DNA of 64,000 nt from SAR324 cluster bacterium (GTDB lineage Bacteria > SAR324 > NAC60-12). Shown in pieces: positions 19,372 to 28,131 of the stretch (position 1 is its first letter; every line of letters starts with the position of its first letter). Below the pieces are notes generated by a model that was not told the DNA's origin, did not search any database, and saw only the letters and a list, made by a program, of their open reading frames with translations. The stretch is taken from the NCBI GenBank assembly GCA_028281495.1, contig JANQJU010000049.1:62001-126000 (forward strand), in the 5' to 3' direction. Position numbers and translations under genes: made by a program.

Positions 19372-19385
19372 AAACGGCACCGTTT
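19372..19385. promoter_or_regulatory. Candidate TetR operator 1
   Basis: AAACGGCACCGTTT, arms AAACGG/CCGTTT around a two-base centre. It matches the half-site AAACG of the palindrome at 19428 and lies 60 bases upstream of the SDR start. Confidence 0.6.
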
Positions 19386-19427
19386 CCTTTAAGGTAAAAT
19401 GAAAATGTGAAGCCGTCAATATTAAAA

Positions 19428-19443
19428 TAAACGATATCGTTTA
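19428..19443. promoter_or_regulatory. Candidate TetR operator 2
   Basis: TAAACGATATCGTTTA is a perfect 16-base palindrome, centred 57 bases from the first one and 36 bases before the TetR gene start. Shared form: TAAACG-N4-CGTTT(A). Confidence 0.65.
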
Positions 19444-19478
19444 CTTTTTATGAAAAAGATATAATTTCAATAGGTTGT

Positions 19479-20084
19479 ATGAATAAAAAAGAAAACAAGG
19501 ACCTAGCAATTCTAGAAGCAGCGGAAACGGAATTTCTTGTGAAAGGATTGGAAGGGACCCGGATGGAAACCATTGCGAAGCATGCGGAAGTGTCCAAAAG
19601 AACGCTCTATAAGTACTATCCTTCAAAAGAGGATCTTTTTAATGCGTTGTTAGGTCATCGATTTCAAAAAATGAATAAAGTACTCACCTACCCCTTTGAC
19701 GAAAAGCGCTCACTTTCTGAGATGTTTGCCACGGTGTTGGATATAAAAATTGGTCTTTGCCGAGATTCTCAATTTCTTAAAATTGCAAAAATGTTGGCAA
19801 GCGAGCAAATCAAACAAAGGAATGTGGATTCAGAGTTTTTAAAGAAGCTAGGAGAGAACCAAAGGAATTTTGAAGAATGGGTGATCCAGTGTCAAAATGC
19901 TAAAATTTTATCAACAACCTACTCCGCAAATCAGATTTCTAGTTATTTTCATGCTTTGATTGATGGAATCTTTGTGTGGCCTGTCATTCTGGGGCAAAAA
20001 TCCGAACATTCAGAGATGGAAGTACAAAGCAACAAGACAATGATCCTAAAAAGCTTTCTCTTCGCTTTTGGACCAAAAGTATGA
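19479..20084 (+). CDS. TetR-family transcriptional regulator
   Basis: A 201-aa protein with the usual TetR size. The N-terminal HTH reads ILEAAETEFLVKGLEGTRMETIAKHAEVSKRTLYKYYPSKEDLFNALL, spanning about residues 9-57, followed by a helical ligand domain of no clear specificity. It is divergent from the SDR gene at 18494, and both palindromes (19372, 19428) lie in the shared promoter region, so it should repress itself and the SDR/SnoaL pair in the absence of a ligand. An IS1-type fragment begins at its stop codon. Confidence 0.92.
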   Translation: MNKKENKDLAILEAAETEFLVKGLEGTRMETIAKHAEVSKRTLYKYYPSKEDLFNALLGHRFQKMNKVLTYPFDEKRSLSEMFATVLDIKIGLCRDSQFLKIAKMLASEQIKQRNVDSEFLKKLGENQRNFEEWVIQCQNAKILSTTYSANQISSYFHALIDGIFVWPVILGQKSEHSEMEVQSNKTMILKSFLFAFGPKV

Positions 20085-20197
20085 TTGAGCAGATGTTTAA
20101 AGCTTATGACGAACGTATGAGTATGCGAGGCATCACCCGCACCTTTGGGGTGAACTATGGCACTTTAGCCAAATGGATTAAAATTTGGATAAATTAA
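20081..20197 (+). pseudogene. IS1-type transposase (InsA-like) remnant
   Basis: The translated frame from 20081 reads MIEQMFKAYDERMSMRGITR then TFGVNYGTLAKWIKIWIN and stops. The core (ERxSMRGITRTFGV...TLxKWI) is the HTH of the IS1 family first ORF. No terminal repeats or second ORF follow, so this is a leftover scrap. It overlaps the last bases of the TetR gene without disturbing it. Confidence 0.6.
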
Positions 20198-20285
20198 TAT
20201 ACATTTGAGCCACACAAACGGAATATACTCCAATGTGAAAAACCACCTATTGACATGCATTATAACAATTTTGTAATATTAACTT

Positions 20286-20633
20286 ATGAAAGAACTCGTT
20301 TGGCTCGCAGATACGCGGGAGGTTTTGGCAAGCTTCCCAGACAAGGTACGGAAAGAAATTGGTTTCGCGCTCTGGTGTGAGGAAACCCAAGTACCGAATG
20401 CGGACATTAAACCTCTCAAAGGGTTCAAGCATACTGTGCGGGAAGTCAGAAGCCGCTACGAGAAGAACGCCTATCGTGCGGCGTATGTGGTCAATTTGGG
20501 AGAGCATATTTATGTTCTGCATGTCTTTCAGAAGAAATCGACCACAGGCATTGCTACTCCGAAACCCGATCTACGAATCATCGAGAAGCGGTTGAAAGAA
20601 TTGGAACAGGAACTAAGGAGAACCAAACAATGA
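20286..20633 (+). CDS. RelE/HigB-type toxin (phage Gp49-like, DUF891)
   Basis: A 115-aa protein with the pattern of the Gp49-like toxin family: MKELVWLADTREVLASFPDKV, IKPLKGFKHTVREVRSRYEKNAYRAAYVVNLGEHIYVLHVFQKKS, then a helix (EKRLKELEQELRRTKQ). These proteins act as ribosome-dependent mRNA endonucleases in RelE-type systems. It overlaps the XRE-type gene by four bases (ATGA), giving a toxin-first order as in higBA. No strong SD was seen. The A+T-rich flank and nearby IS scrap suggest acquisition. Confidence 0.85.
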   Translation: MKELVWLADTREVLASFPDKVRKEIGFALWCEETQVPNADIKPLKGFKHTVREVRSRYEKNAYRAAYVVNLGEHIYVLHVFQKKSTTGIATPKPDLRIIEKRLKELEQELRRTKQ

Positions 20634-20950
20634 GCCTGAAAATGACCCCTAGCAAAGGCAGTGTGTATCGTGATCTTGGTTTTGAAAAACCCGAAGAATG
20701 GGAGGCAAAGGCCACCATTGCTGCCGAGATTATCGCAATCATTCAGGAAAAAGGTTGGAATCAAAAACAGGCCGCCGAATTTCTCGGCACCCAACAGACC
20801 GAAATCTCTAATATCCGCCGTGGCCAATTTGACCGCTTTACCTTGGATCGGCTCGTGAGCTATTCCCGCAAGCTGGGCACCCATGTCGATATTACACTAA
20901 GACGCGATCCGCAGATGCAAGAGGGGCATTTGGCTGTCATATGTGCTTAG
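20630..20950 (+). CDS. XRE-type antitoxin (HigA-like)
   Basis: A 106-aa HTH protein: AAEIIAIIQEKGWNQKQAAEFLGTQQTEISNIRRGQFDRFTLDRLV is a Cro/CI-type HTH, followed by the short strand GTHVDITLRR typical of these antitoxins. It should bind and neutralise the preceding toxin and repress the pair. The ATGA overlap with the toxin gene gives translational coupling. The final residues (MQEGHLAVICA) may be an extension caused by read-on into non-homologous sequence. Confidence 0.87.
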   Translation: MSLKMTPSKGSVYRDLGFEKPEEWEAKATIAAEIIAIIQEKGWNQKQAAEFLGTQQTEISNIRRGQFDRFTLDRLVSYSRKLGTHVDITLRRDPQMQEGHLAVICA

Positions 20951-21177
20951 AAGCAGAACAACACATTCAGGTTTGTGTGGATTGTCGTCACATCTTGGGT
21001 TTTCCCGGGATTTGTCCCTAGATGTTGTCTCTCTATCGAGCAAAGAAGAGGGGATTTGTGAGGGAATGAATTCATTGAAATTTGCAACACAACTTGGCAA
21101 TATTGGATCTACTGTTATTAAATAAGCAGTTGGAGAACATCGTCATTGATCTTGAACTCAATCATTAAAAAGGAAGT

Positions 21178-21396
21178 ATGAATCCAATTAAATTATCGAT
21201 CCTAATCATGATGTCACTCACTCTGTTCGGGTGCAGTAGTTGGAAACACCCCTACAAAAAAGTGGGTAGCAACGCTTACTACCGTGACAGGAGCCAGTGT
21301 AAAGCCATGGCAGGGCAAGCTTCTGGTGGCCAAGAGAACTTAAAAAATAGCTCGACTTACGCCGATTGCATGCGAGGCAAAGGATGGCGGAGATGA
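21178..21396 (+). CDS. Small lipoprotein of unknown function
   Basis: A 72-aa protein with a lipoprotein signal peptide (LSILIMMSLTLFGC, lipobox LFGC), followed by SSWKHPYKKVGSN and a Cys pair (SQCKAMAG, YADCMRGKGW). An AAGGAAG sits before the ATG. The C-terminal CMRGKGWR is seen in many small uncharacterised lipoproteins. Monocistronic by position. Confidence 0.75.
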   Translation: MNPIKLSILIMMSLTLFGCSSWKHPYKKVGSNAYYRDRSQCKAMAGQASGGQENLKNSSTYADCMRGKGWRR

Positions 21397-21676
21397 ATTA
21401 TATGAGCCGTCTCTATAATCGACAATTGCATTTGAAAAAATAGATTTTGCAAGAAAAGAGGGCGATACATGAATCATGGGAGTTACAAGTGACAAAACGG
21501 AGTCCCGAAAGGTTTTCAATTTTTAAGAAGCAGTGGTGTTATATCGTGTAATATTTTTTTAGAATTAGAAAAATTAAATTGATCTCAGCTGGGTTCTGCA
21601 GATTGAGATGAGATTTCAGCATCCAGCTATTGAAGGGAAATTATTTTGATTTAATAAAATATTAACAGGAAGGAAA
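21397..21676. other. Intergenic, A+T-rich
   Basis: 280 bases without a plausible gene. Only the SD-like AGGAA before 21677 was recognised. Confidence 0.4.
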
Positions 21677-23086
21677 ATGATTAAATCATATATTTACACG
21701 TTATTGTGCTTTCTCAGTATAGCCTTAACCTTAATGGTTCACCGGCCGCTGCTCAGCATTGTTCTAGCGGGCCTGAACTGAAAATCGAAAGTGGAGTGAT
21801 TTGTGGAGTGGAATCAGGATCGGTGCATATCTATAAAGGTATCCCGTTTGCGGAATCTACTGCGCAGGAAAACCGTTGGAAACCGCCAGTTCCTATCAAG
21901 CAGTTGCCAAGCGATCCTTTTGATGCCACGAAGTTCGGCGATGCATGTCCTCAGTTAGGACCAGGGAACACACATCACATCAAGGTCAGCGAAAACTGTT
22001 TGAATCTGAATATTTGGACACCGTCGAATGCCACTCTAGATTCCAAACTGCCAGTGATGGTCTTTTTATATGGAGGTTCTTTCGTTGCCGGAGCTTCTGA
22101 GGTCTCTTTGTACGACGGAACGTATCTCTCAGAAAATCACGATGTCATTGTTGTCACCATCAATTATCGATTGGGGGCCTTAGGGTTTTTGGCCTACCGC
22201 GATCTGAGAGGAAACTACGGTTTAATGGATCAGCAAGAGGCCTTACGTTGGGTCCAAGCCAACATCGAGGTCTTTGGAGGGGATCGCACCAACGTTTTGC
22301 TTTACGGTGAAAGTGCAGGAGCAATGTCTGTAGGGCTTCATGCGGTTTCAGTGCCTTCCAGCACGGGCTTGTTCAAGCAGGCTCTCATGGAAAGCAATCC
22401 TCTTTCTCTGCCGTACAAAAGTCTGCGTCAAGCCAAGGCCATTGGAGATTATTTTGCAGAAAGACTTCAATGCACCGATATCGATTGTCTGCGGTCAAAG
22501 TCGGTGAAAGCGATTCAACAAGTACAGCAACCTATTGAAGCGCTTTATCCGGTCTTTGCACACAGAATGAGTGGCGTTTTGGCTTGGTCCCCTAATATTG
22601 ATAAGGAGTTTGTTGTTGAGCAGCCTCTATTGGCTGCAGAAAGAGGGAAGATCCAGACGCCAATCACGTTTGGTACGAATAGGAACGAAGGAATTCTTTT
22701 TGCAGCGGGGATACCCACTCAAGATGTCATATCACCGACCCTTTACATTCTCATTGTTGCAGAGTTTTTTGGGTTGGAGAACACTGTCAAAATTCTTGAG
22801 GAATATCAACCCGTCGGTAACAGTTTCAACGTGTTGGCGAGACTGATCACAGATTATTTTTTCGTTTGTGGGAATCGACACTTTGCCCAACAAGGGAATC
22901 GTAAGGGGCTTCAGGATGCCACCTACGTTTATTCATTTGATCAGGTATCCTCCTTACAACAAGAATTGTTCCTCTCCCTCGGTTCAGAAAACGGATCCCT
23001 TTAAGCAGACTTGCCGACTTTGGGATCAAGTCGGCTACGATCTTAATAAGAGACTTCACCAAAAGCTGGAGTTGGATGAATTCTAG
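21677..23086 (+). pseudogene. Type-B carboxylesterase, broken (two frameshifts and a 3' deletion)
   Basis: The ATG at 21677 after AGGAA encodes a signal peptide (MIKSYIYTLLCFLSIALTL) but this frame stops within 36 codons. The mature protein resumes in the next frame as NGSPAAAQHCSSGPELK, so a one-base shift lies near 21730. The main frame (to 23004) holds YKGIPFAES, SENCLNLNIWTP, the GESAGAMSVG nucleophile elbow and FGTNRNEG. After YVYSFDQVSS the family should continue about 100 residues with the catalytic His region, which is missing. The typical C-terminal CxxWDxxGYDL reappears in the first frame (to 23086). The enzyme should be inactive. Sequencing error could explain one shift but not the missing His. 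Confidence 0.75.
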
Positions 23087-24093
23087 ATTCCGAGGGGTGA
23101 GGTTGGTACCTGAAGGCTTTTGGGAAGGGAACCGAAGGAGAAACTGTGATTGAACTCACGAGCCACCTTTTGTTGCGTTAAGCCGTCAGTCATGTGGAGT
23201 TCTCCGTTGCCATCGAAAAGGATGGCTTCCGTGCCGCGCAATTGATTGGCAAATTGCAATCCGTGTTGGGGACCCAGGATAAAAATGGTCGTGGCGATTG
23301 CATCCGCATAAGCCATTTGATTGGCAATCACCGTCACGCCTTGGGTGTATTCCACGGGATAGCCGCTTTTGGGATTGAGGATGTGGCCGTATCGTTTCCC
23401 TTCAATCATCACATAGCGTTCATAACACGCACTGGTGCAAAACGCGGCGTTTTGTACCGGGACGGTGAACGCCATTTGACCCGGTTGTTTGGGATCGGGC
23501 ACACCAATATTCCAACTCTTTCCGTGGATGGTGCCGCTGGCATAAATGTCGCCTCCGGCATTGACTAAGAAATTGTGGAAACCATGCAGTTGAAACACTT
23601 TCACCATCGATTGCACGATGAATCCTTTTGCAACACCGCCGAGTCCCAGCCGCATACCCGGCTTGCCCAACCGAACTTGATGGGAACACGGATCAAACGC
23701 CACCTGTCGAAAATCGACCTTTTGCAATGCTTCGGCAATCGATGCCTCGGAAGGTTTGGTAATATGTTCTTGGTTGTAGTCCCACAAATCCAGCAACGGG
23801 CGAAACGTGGGATCAAAGGCTCCGTTCGTCGAGTGGGCAATGGCCAAGGCGAGCCGGAGCACTTGTGCGGTCTCAGGACTCACAGCCACCGCTTGTTGAC
23901 CGGCCTGTTGGTTGACCCGACTGATCTCACTGTGCTCTCGATATTCTGAAAGCAGTTCGGTCAATCGGTCCACCTCAGCCAACGCTTCCCAAAATGCTCG
24001 TTTGGCTCGTTTACGTACGGTTTTGCTTTCGTTTTTTTCGACGATTTGAACGTCCAAAGGGCTGGTCATGCGAACCGTTGAGAAGTGAATCAT
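23083..24093 (-). CDS. apbE: FAD:protein FMN transferase (ApbE family)
   Basis: A 336-aa enzyme that covalently attaches FMN from FAD to a Thr/Ser of target flavoproteins. Motifs: NGAFDPTFRPLLDLW, LGLGGVAKGFIV (FAD site), VNAGGDIYASG, the HILNPKSGYPV segment, and MAYADAIATTIFILG with the metal-binding Asp. It begins directly at the domain (MIHFSTVRMTSPLDVQ) with no signal peptide or lipobox, unlike many ApbE proteins. It is the last gene of a four-gene set with TlpA-like, DUF3570 and DUF4266 genes; its start overlaps the TlpA-like stop by four bases. No obvious FMN acceptor is encoded in the set. Confidence 0.92.
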   Translation of the reverse strand: MIHFSTVRMTSPLDVQIVEKNESKTVRKRAKRAFWEALAEVDRLTELLSEYREHSEISRVNQQAGQQAVAVSPETAQVLRLALAIAHSTNGAFDPTFRPLLDLWDYNQEHITKPSEASIAEALQKVDFRQVAFDPCSHQVRLGKPGMRLGLGGVAKGFIVQSMVKVFQLHGFHNFLVNAGGDIYASGTIHGKSWNIGVPDPKQPGQMAFTVPVQNAAFCTSACYERYVMIEGKRYGHILNPKSGYPVEYTQGVTVIANQMAYADAIATTIFILGPQHGLQFANQLRGTEAILFDGNGELHMTDGLTQQKVAREFNHSFSFGSLPKSLQVPTSPLGI

Positions 24094-24584
24094 GATTCCT
24101 CCTGGATCAGTTGGGACAGTTGTTGGGGGGAAGGTGGCTCTACACTGCGATACACCTCTTTCCCTTCGGGTGAAAAAATAAGAACATGGGGCAAACTGAA
24201 CACTTTCATTTTCGAGGCCAGCTCGAAATCTTGATCACGGATGCTGGGGTATTGAGGCCCGTATCTCCGAATGAATCCCATCCCCTGAGACAACTCTTCA
24301 TCCTCATTGATTCCCAGCACATTCACAGTTTCTGGAAACTGCTCGCGTAAGGCATTGATCTGCTTGACCTCCTTCCGACAGGGGAGACACCAGTTGGCCC
24401 AGAACACCACCATCAGCGGCTTCCCTGCCAGGGTGTCGGAGGGCCATGCCTCCCCCTCCATCGTGGTGACGGGTAAAGAAACCGGAATAGGTGATGCGGT
24501 TGCCAAAACTTGGCCGGGCCCCATCCAGAAAGCCAGCATGATAAAAAACAATTGATTGATCCAACTCGGTTTGATCATCATCAT
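24090..24584 (-). CDS. Periplasmic TlpA-like thioredoxin
   Basis: A 164-aa protein with an N-terminal membrane anchor or signal (WINQLFFIMLAFWMGPGQVLA), then a thioredoxin fold with active site WCLPC in VVFWANWCLPCRKEVKQ, INEDEE, and the cis-Pro segment VFSLPHVLIFSPEGKEV. It would carry out thiol-disulfide exchange in the periplasm, perhaps keeping Cys residues of the DUF4266 lipoprotein reduced. Thirteen bases separate it from the DUF3570 gene, and it overlaps apbE by four bases. Confidence 0.9.
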   Translation of the reverse strand: MMMIKPSWINQLFFIMLAFWMGPGQVLATASPIPVSLPVTTMEGEAWPSDTLAGKPLMVVFWANWCLPCRKEVKQINALREQFPETVNVLGINEDEELSQGMGFIRRYGPQYPSIRDQDFELASKMKVFSLPHVLIFSPEGKEVYRSVEPPSPQQLSQLIQEES

Positions 24585-24597
24585 CTCCGTTGATTCG

Positions 24598-25761
24598 TTA
24601 AAAGGTTCCGATCACACTCAAACCGGTGAGTGTGCCTTGGAGGCCGTTAGTACGGCGATATTGTCCGAATAAGAATTGGACTCGTAAGTCCGATTCCATC
24701 ACCCACCAGGACACCGGAGGAGGCAACGGGAGTGTTGGTTTCCAGGTCAAAGTGAAGGAGCCATAGAGGCTATCAAAGGCTTCCAGGTCACTGTCACTGG
24801 TAACGAATTCTTCATTTCCGCTGAATTCGCGTGCCCAATACTTCACACCGGTTTGGGTGTGATAACGGAGGTTGCCACTGATTTCCAAATCGTAGGGAAG
24901 TTCATGATAAATGCGTCCTTGTACCGTATGGGCTTGGACGTCAAAGGTGTCTTGATAGTAACGGTAAATCAGGTGGTACGCGCTGCGGCTTCCCAAAAAC
25001 TGATTATATTGCACGCGCAACGCAATGCGGTCCCGTGCATCCGGCAGACGTTCTTGTTGTCGAGTGCCATCGCGGATGCCCACCGAATTTAACGAGCGGG
25101 CCAAGTATCCCCGTTGTTGCGTCAAGTGTAAGGACACATTGATCAACGATTTCCGCGTTAGCAATTGGGTGGCTGAAACGGCAAAATTTTGTGTCTTTTT
25201 TTCCTCTGTTCCAGAAACCGCCTCTTCAGTGATTCGATAGTTTTTGACCGTATCATCCAATTGATTGTAGGCAATGGCCAACACGAAGTTTCGGTCCAAA
25301 AACTCTTGTGACACGCCAAAACTCATCCCATCCGATTTGTAGTGATATTCTCGACTCTGCGACAATCCGGCGCTGAGCGTGGTTCGATCTCCCGTGAGAT
25401 CACTTGTCGGGGTGTAAGAGACACTCACGTCGTATTGATTCCGAGTATCGTTGCCGCTGGAACCGCTGGCCGCGTGGATCTCAGGAGCCTGACCACTGGC
25501 GGAAGACACCATATCGACATCCAATTTGGCATTCAAAAACCAACGTTTGCCCAAGTTTAGATCCAAGACTCCCACTGGCTCGATGATGGTTTCATCTTCG
25601 GTGCCGTTGAATGTCTGCAATCCTTCCCCTCCGGATTGATTCCACATGAAATAATGGGCTTGTAAGGAATCGGGTTGATCTTGAGCCATGCTAGGACTGG
25701 CCGCGGCCAAGCATCCCACCACACCGGCGGTGGTGGCCCAGTTTTTCAGTTGCATCCGCAA
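24598..25761 (-). CDS. DUF3570 outer-membrane beta-barrel protein
   Basis: A 387-aa protein with a signal peptide (TTAGVVGCLAAASPSMAQ). The rest is made of alternating, aromatic-edged beta strands (YDVSVSYTPTSD; HYKSDGMSFGVSQEF; RIALRVQYNQFLGSRSAYHLIYRYYQDTF) and ends with an F, as outer-membrane barrels do. The overall pattern is that of DUF3570, which I recall next to DUF4266, ApbE and thioredoxin genes. Its start overlaps the end of the DUF4266 gene by 16 bases. Function unknown. Confidence 0.82.
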   Translation of the reverse strand: MRMQLKNWATTAGVVGCLAAASPSMAQDQPDSLQAHYFMWNQSGGEGLQTFNGTEDETIIEPVGVLDLNLGKRWFLNAKLDVDMVSSASGQAPEIHAASGSSGNDTRNQYDVSVSYTPTSDLTGDRTTLSAGLSQSREYHYKSDGMSFGVSQEFLDRNFVLAIAYNQLDDTVKNYRITEEAVSGTEEKKTQNFAVSATQLLTRKSLINVSLHLTQQRGYLARSLNSVGIRDGTRQQERLPDARDRIALRVQYNQFLGSRSAYHLIYRYYQDTFDVQAHTVQGRIYHELPYDLEISGNLRYHTQTGVKYWAREFSGNEEFVTSDSDLEAFDSLYGSFTLTWKPTLPLPPPVSWWVMESDLRVQFLFGQYRRTNGLQGTLTGLSVIGTF

Positions 25762-25976
25762 CCTCCACCGGCCGTAGCCCCCTTGCCTCCGGCAGCCGCT
25801 TCCCTGGACTCAAAGACTTTGTCTTCAAAACCTTCCTGAATCGGGTCTGGACTCAATGCCATGAATCGATGCGCATGATACTGCCGCTGAATCGGCTGCA
25901 CATTGCGACATCCCGCCATCAGTATCGACAGACCCAATCCGGCCAAGACAACTGTAGTGAATTTCCGTTTCATCAT
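25746..25976 (-). CDS. DUF4266 lipoprotein with Cys-rich tail
   Basis: A 76-aa lipoprotein: signal with lipobox (VVLAGLGLSILMAGC), then RFMALSPDPIQEGFEDKVFESREAAAGGKG and the signature end GGGCGCN. This C-terminal Gly-Cys motif after SREAxxGG is the mark of DUF4266. It is the first gene of the DUF4266-DUF3570-TlpA-ApbE set. The Cys pair might be the substrate of the TlpA-like protein; this is inference. Confidence 0.85.
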   Translation of the reverse strand: MMKRKFTTVVLAGLGLSILMAGCRNVQPIQRQYHAHRFMALSPDPIQEGFEDKVFESREAAAGGKGATAGGGCGCN

Positions 25977-26353
25977 TGTTCATCCCTGTGAGGTTAATTG
26001 GAGCGGGTTATGATTGACTAGAATCTTTTGTGGTATTGCTCTCTTATATGTCTCAAGAAGCTTGCCAGAGGAGATCAAGCGACAAATCGTTCTATAGAAC
26101 CTAGAGATATCAGGAGGTTAACTAGAAGAATGAAAGACATTTGATAGTGCATGCAGGTGTTCAATAGATTCAATGGAGTCAATAAGGGGAGCGGAGTGGG
26201 GGAAAAAATGGGGAAAAAAATGGGGAAAAAGTCAGGGTGTAATTACTAGATTACTTGTCGATTCGTATCTAGTAAATTTGAGAGGTACGGTATTGTTTTC
26301 TAACTCGCAGAGGCTGAAAATTCATGATTCACTAAAGGATAGGAGAAACGCTT
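25977..26353. other. Divergent intergenic region with G-tract cluster
   Basis: 377 bases between the DUF4266 set and the LivK-like gene. At 26186-26237 the plus strand has runs of three to five G separated by mostly A-rich loops (the unit TGGGGAAAAAA occurs in tandem). This resembles the cluster at 7394. The SD for the next gene (GGAG) is at its right end. Confidence 0.5.
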
Positions 26354-27535
26354 ATGGGACGAATATGGATTATTCTGGCACTGGCAGTATTCGTAGAAAA
26401 TGTCCAAGCTCAAGACACGATACGCATTGGTGCACCCCTTCCAATCACAGGGGCACTGGCGATTGAATCTTCTAAACAACAGCGAGGTTATGATTTATGG
26501 GCCAAGTTGGTTAACAGTTCAGGAGGAATTAACGTCAATGGAAAATACTATAAAGTAGATATCGTTTACTTGGACTATCAATCCGATAATAAAAAAGTCC
26601 GCAAGGTGGTTGAAACACTAGTAATTCAAGAAAAGGTACACCTCCTATTCGCTCCTTACGGTTCGAACGCAGCAAGAAGAGCTTCTCCAATTGCTCAGTT
26701 ATATAAGATACCGATGATCGCGGTTACGGCTTCTTCAAAACAGGTCTATAGCCGAGGGCATGAATATATATTTGGTAATTTCACCCCCAACGAAACCTTG
26801 ACCGAACCGATTACAGACTTGGTTAAGCAAAATTTACCTCAAGTAACCAAGATCGCGATTCTCGCTCGTAAAGATTTGTTTCCCAAATCCATCGCACGTG
26901 CCATCAATCAATCCACTCAAGTAAATGGGATCAACAACGTACTCTATCGAAACTATCCAGTTGATTCGACAGACCATACAGATGTTCTGCTTGAGCTAAA
27001 GGCTTCTCAACCCGATTGGATTTTTGTATCTGGTTATATGTTTGATCTTGTAAAGATACGTAAGGAAATGGCTGAACTTGAGATTAAAGCACCGATTGTC
27101 ACCATGATCGCGGCACCTGCTTATCAGGAATTTATTGATTCCACTGGAGCTTTGGCTGAAAACATTACCAGTGCGGCTTGGTGGCATCCAGCAGTCCAAT
27201 ATGCTGGTGAGGACGTTTTTGGAACAACGGAGAACTTTGTGAAACGCTTTCAAGAACAATATGGCAGTACACCCGACTATGTAGAAGCGTCAGCCGCTCT
27301 CGCTGGAGCCTTATTTCAAATGGCCATTGAACGTGCTGGCACGACGGAAGGCAAAATGGTCCGCGATGAGCTAGCAAGGATGGATGAAATTACATTTTGG
27401 GGACCCGTTAAATTCGGAGCCAATGGCCAAAATGACTCTCTTGTTCCGCCAGTCTTCCAAATTCAGAATGGCAAACCTGTCATTATCTACCCTAAAGAGA
27501 TAGCAACTGGTCAACTCCAGGTTGGTATCAAATAG
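26354..27535 (+). CDS. LivK-type periplasmic binding protein (Peripla_BP_6), orphan
   Basis: A 393-aa secreted binding protein: signal peptide (WIILALAVFVENVQA-QD), then IRIGAPLPITGALAIESSKQ, the family's opening, VDIVYLDYQSDNKKV, LLFAPYGSNAARRASPIA, and ATGALAENIT-type hinge sequence. The branched-chain amino acid/amide type I fold has this length. GGAG lies before the ATG. No livHMGF-type permease genes accompany it. The opposite-strand GFA-family gene overlaps its end by eight bases. The ligand is unknown. Confidence 0.88.
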   Translation: MGRIWIILALAVFVENVQAQDTIRIGAPLPITGALAIESSKQQRGYDLWAKLVNSSGGINVNGKYYKVDIVYLDYQSDNKKVRKVVETLVIQEKVHLLFAPYGSNAARRASPIAQLYKIPMIAVTASSKQVYSRGHEYIFGNFTPNETLTEPITDLVKQNLPQVTKIAILARKDLFPKSIARAINQSTQVNGINNVLYRNYPVDSTDHTDVLLELKASQPDWIFVSGYMFDLVKIRKEMAELEIKAPIVTMIAAPAYQEFIDSTGALAENITSAAWWHPAVQYAGEDVFGTTENFVKRFQEQYGSTPDYVEASAALAGALFQMAIERAGTTEGKMVRDELARMDEITFWGPVKFGANGQNDSLVPPVFQIQNGKPVIIYPKEIATGQLQVGIK

Positions 27536-27944
27536 AAACGTTTTCGGAGTGAGGCCCTTCATTGTATTGTGGAACCCCATCGTTGGGCAGTGTTTCCCAT
27601 GGAGCCTTGGATCCGACAAAGATGTGTTTCTCAATTTGTACACCAGGATCCCCGTTGATACAGCCCAAGGTCACCCCGTGAATCTTATCCTGATAAACGC
27701 CACACAAGGTGGAACCACACTGGCGGCAAAACACCTTGCCTGCCCCATGTTTGCCGACATAATAGGTGAGCAATTCTTCTCCAGAAACCCATTGAAATTC
27801 TTCGTGATTGACTTCCGCATAAGCAGAGGCCTGTGCACTGAAGGCTTTTCGGCATCGAGAACAATGGCAAGACCGCGCATTTTTGAGCGGGCCTTCTATT
27901 TTGTATTTCACTTCTCCACAAAAACATTCTCCATGAATGGTCAT
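27528..27944 (-). CDS. GFA-family (CENP-V-like) zinc protein
   Basis: A 138-aa protein of the family named for glutathione-dependent formaldehyde-activating enzyme. Zinc-binding cysteines: ECFCGEVKY, SCHCSRCRKAFSA, and FCRQCGSTLCG. The ATG at 27944 has AAAGGAG eight bases upstream; an upstream TTG in frame overlaps this SD and is unlikely. The true reaction of most members is unproven. Its stop overlaps the stop of the convergent binding-protein gene by eight bases. Confidence 0.9.
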   Translation of the reverse strand: MTIHGECFCGEVKYKIEGPLKNARSCHCSRCRKAFSAQASAYAEVNHEEFQWVSGEELLTYYVGKHGAGKVFCRQCGSTLCGVYQDKIHGVTLGCINGDPGVQIEKHIFVGSKAPWETLPNDGVPQYNEGPHSENVSI

Positions 27945-28131
27945 GGTATCGGCTCCTTTCAATCGGGATTATCTTCCAAAAGAATCAATCTCGCTCCTCT
28001 GGTGAATTGATAGGTGAGATAGAGTTCTCCATACTGAGGTGGTTGACACAAATTTCCAAATTACCTCAGCAGGGTCAATGAGAATCTTGGCGGTGCCGGT
28101 ATCAATTATCGTTCTTATCTAATGCATGCCT

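Noticed and set aside
19976..20080. N-terminal part of a 73-aa ORF before the IS1 scrap
   Set aside because: It is a frame shadow of the TetR gene; only the part from 20081 shows transposase likeness.
26173..26466. 97-aa plus-strand ORF through the G-tract region
   Set aside because: It overlaps the start of the binding-protein gene out of frame and consists of the G/A repeat plus shadow sequence.
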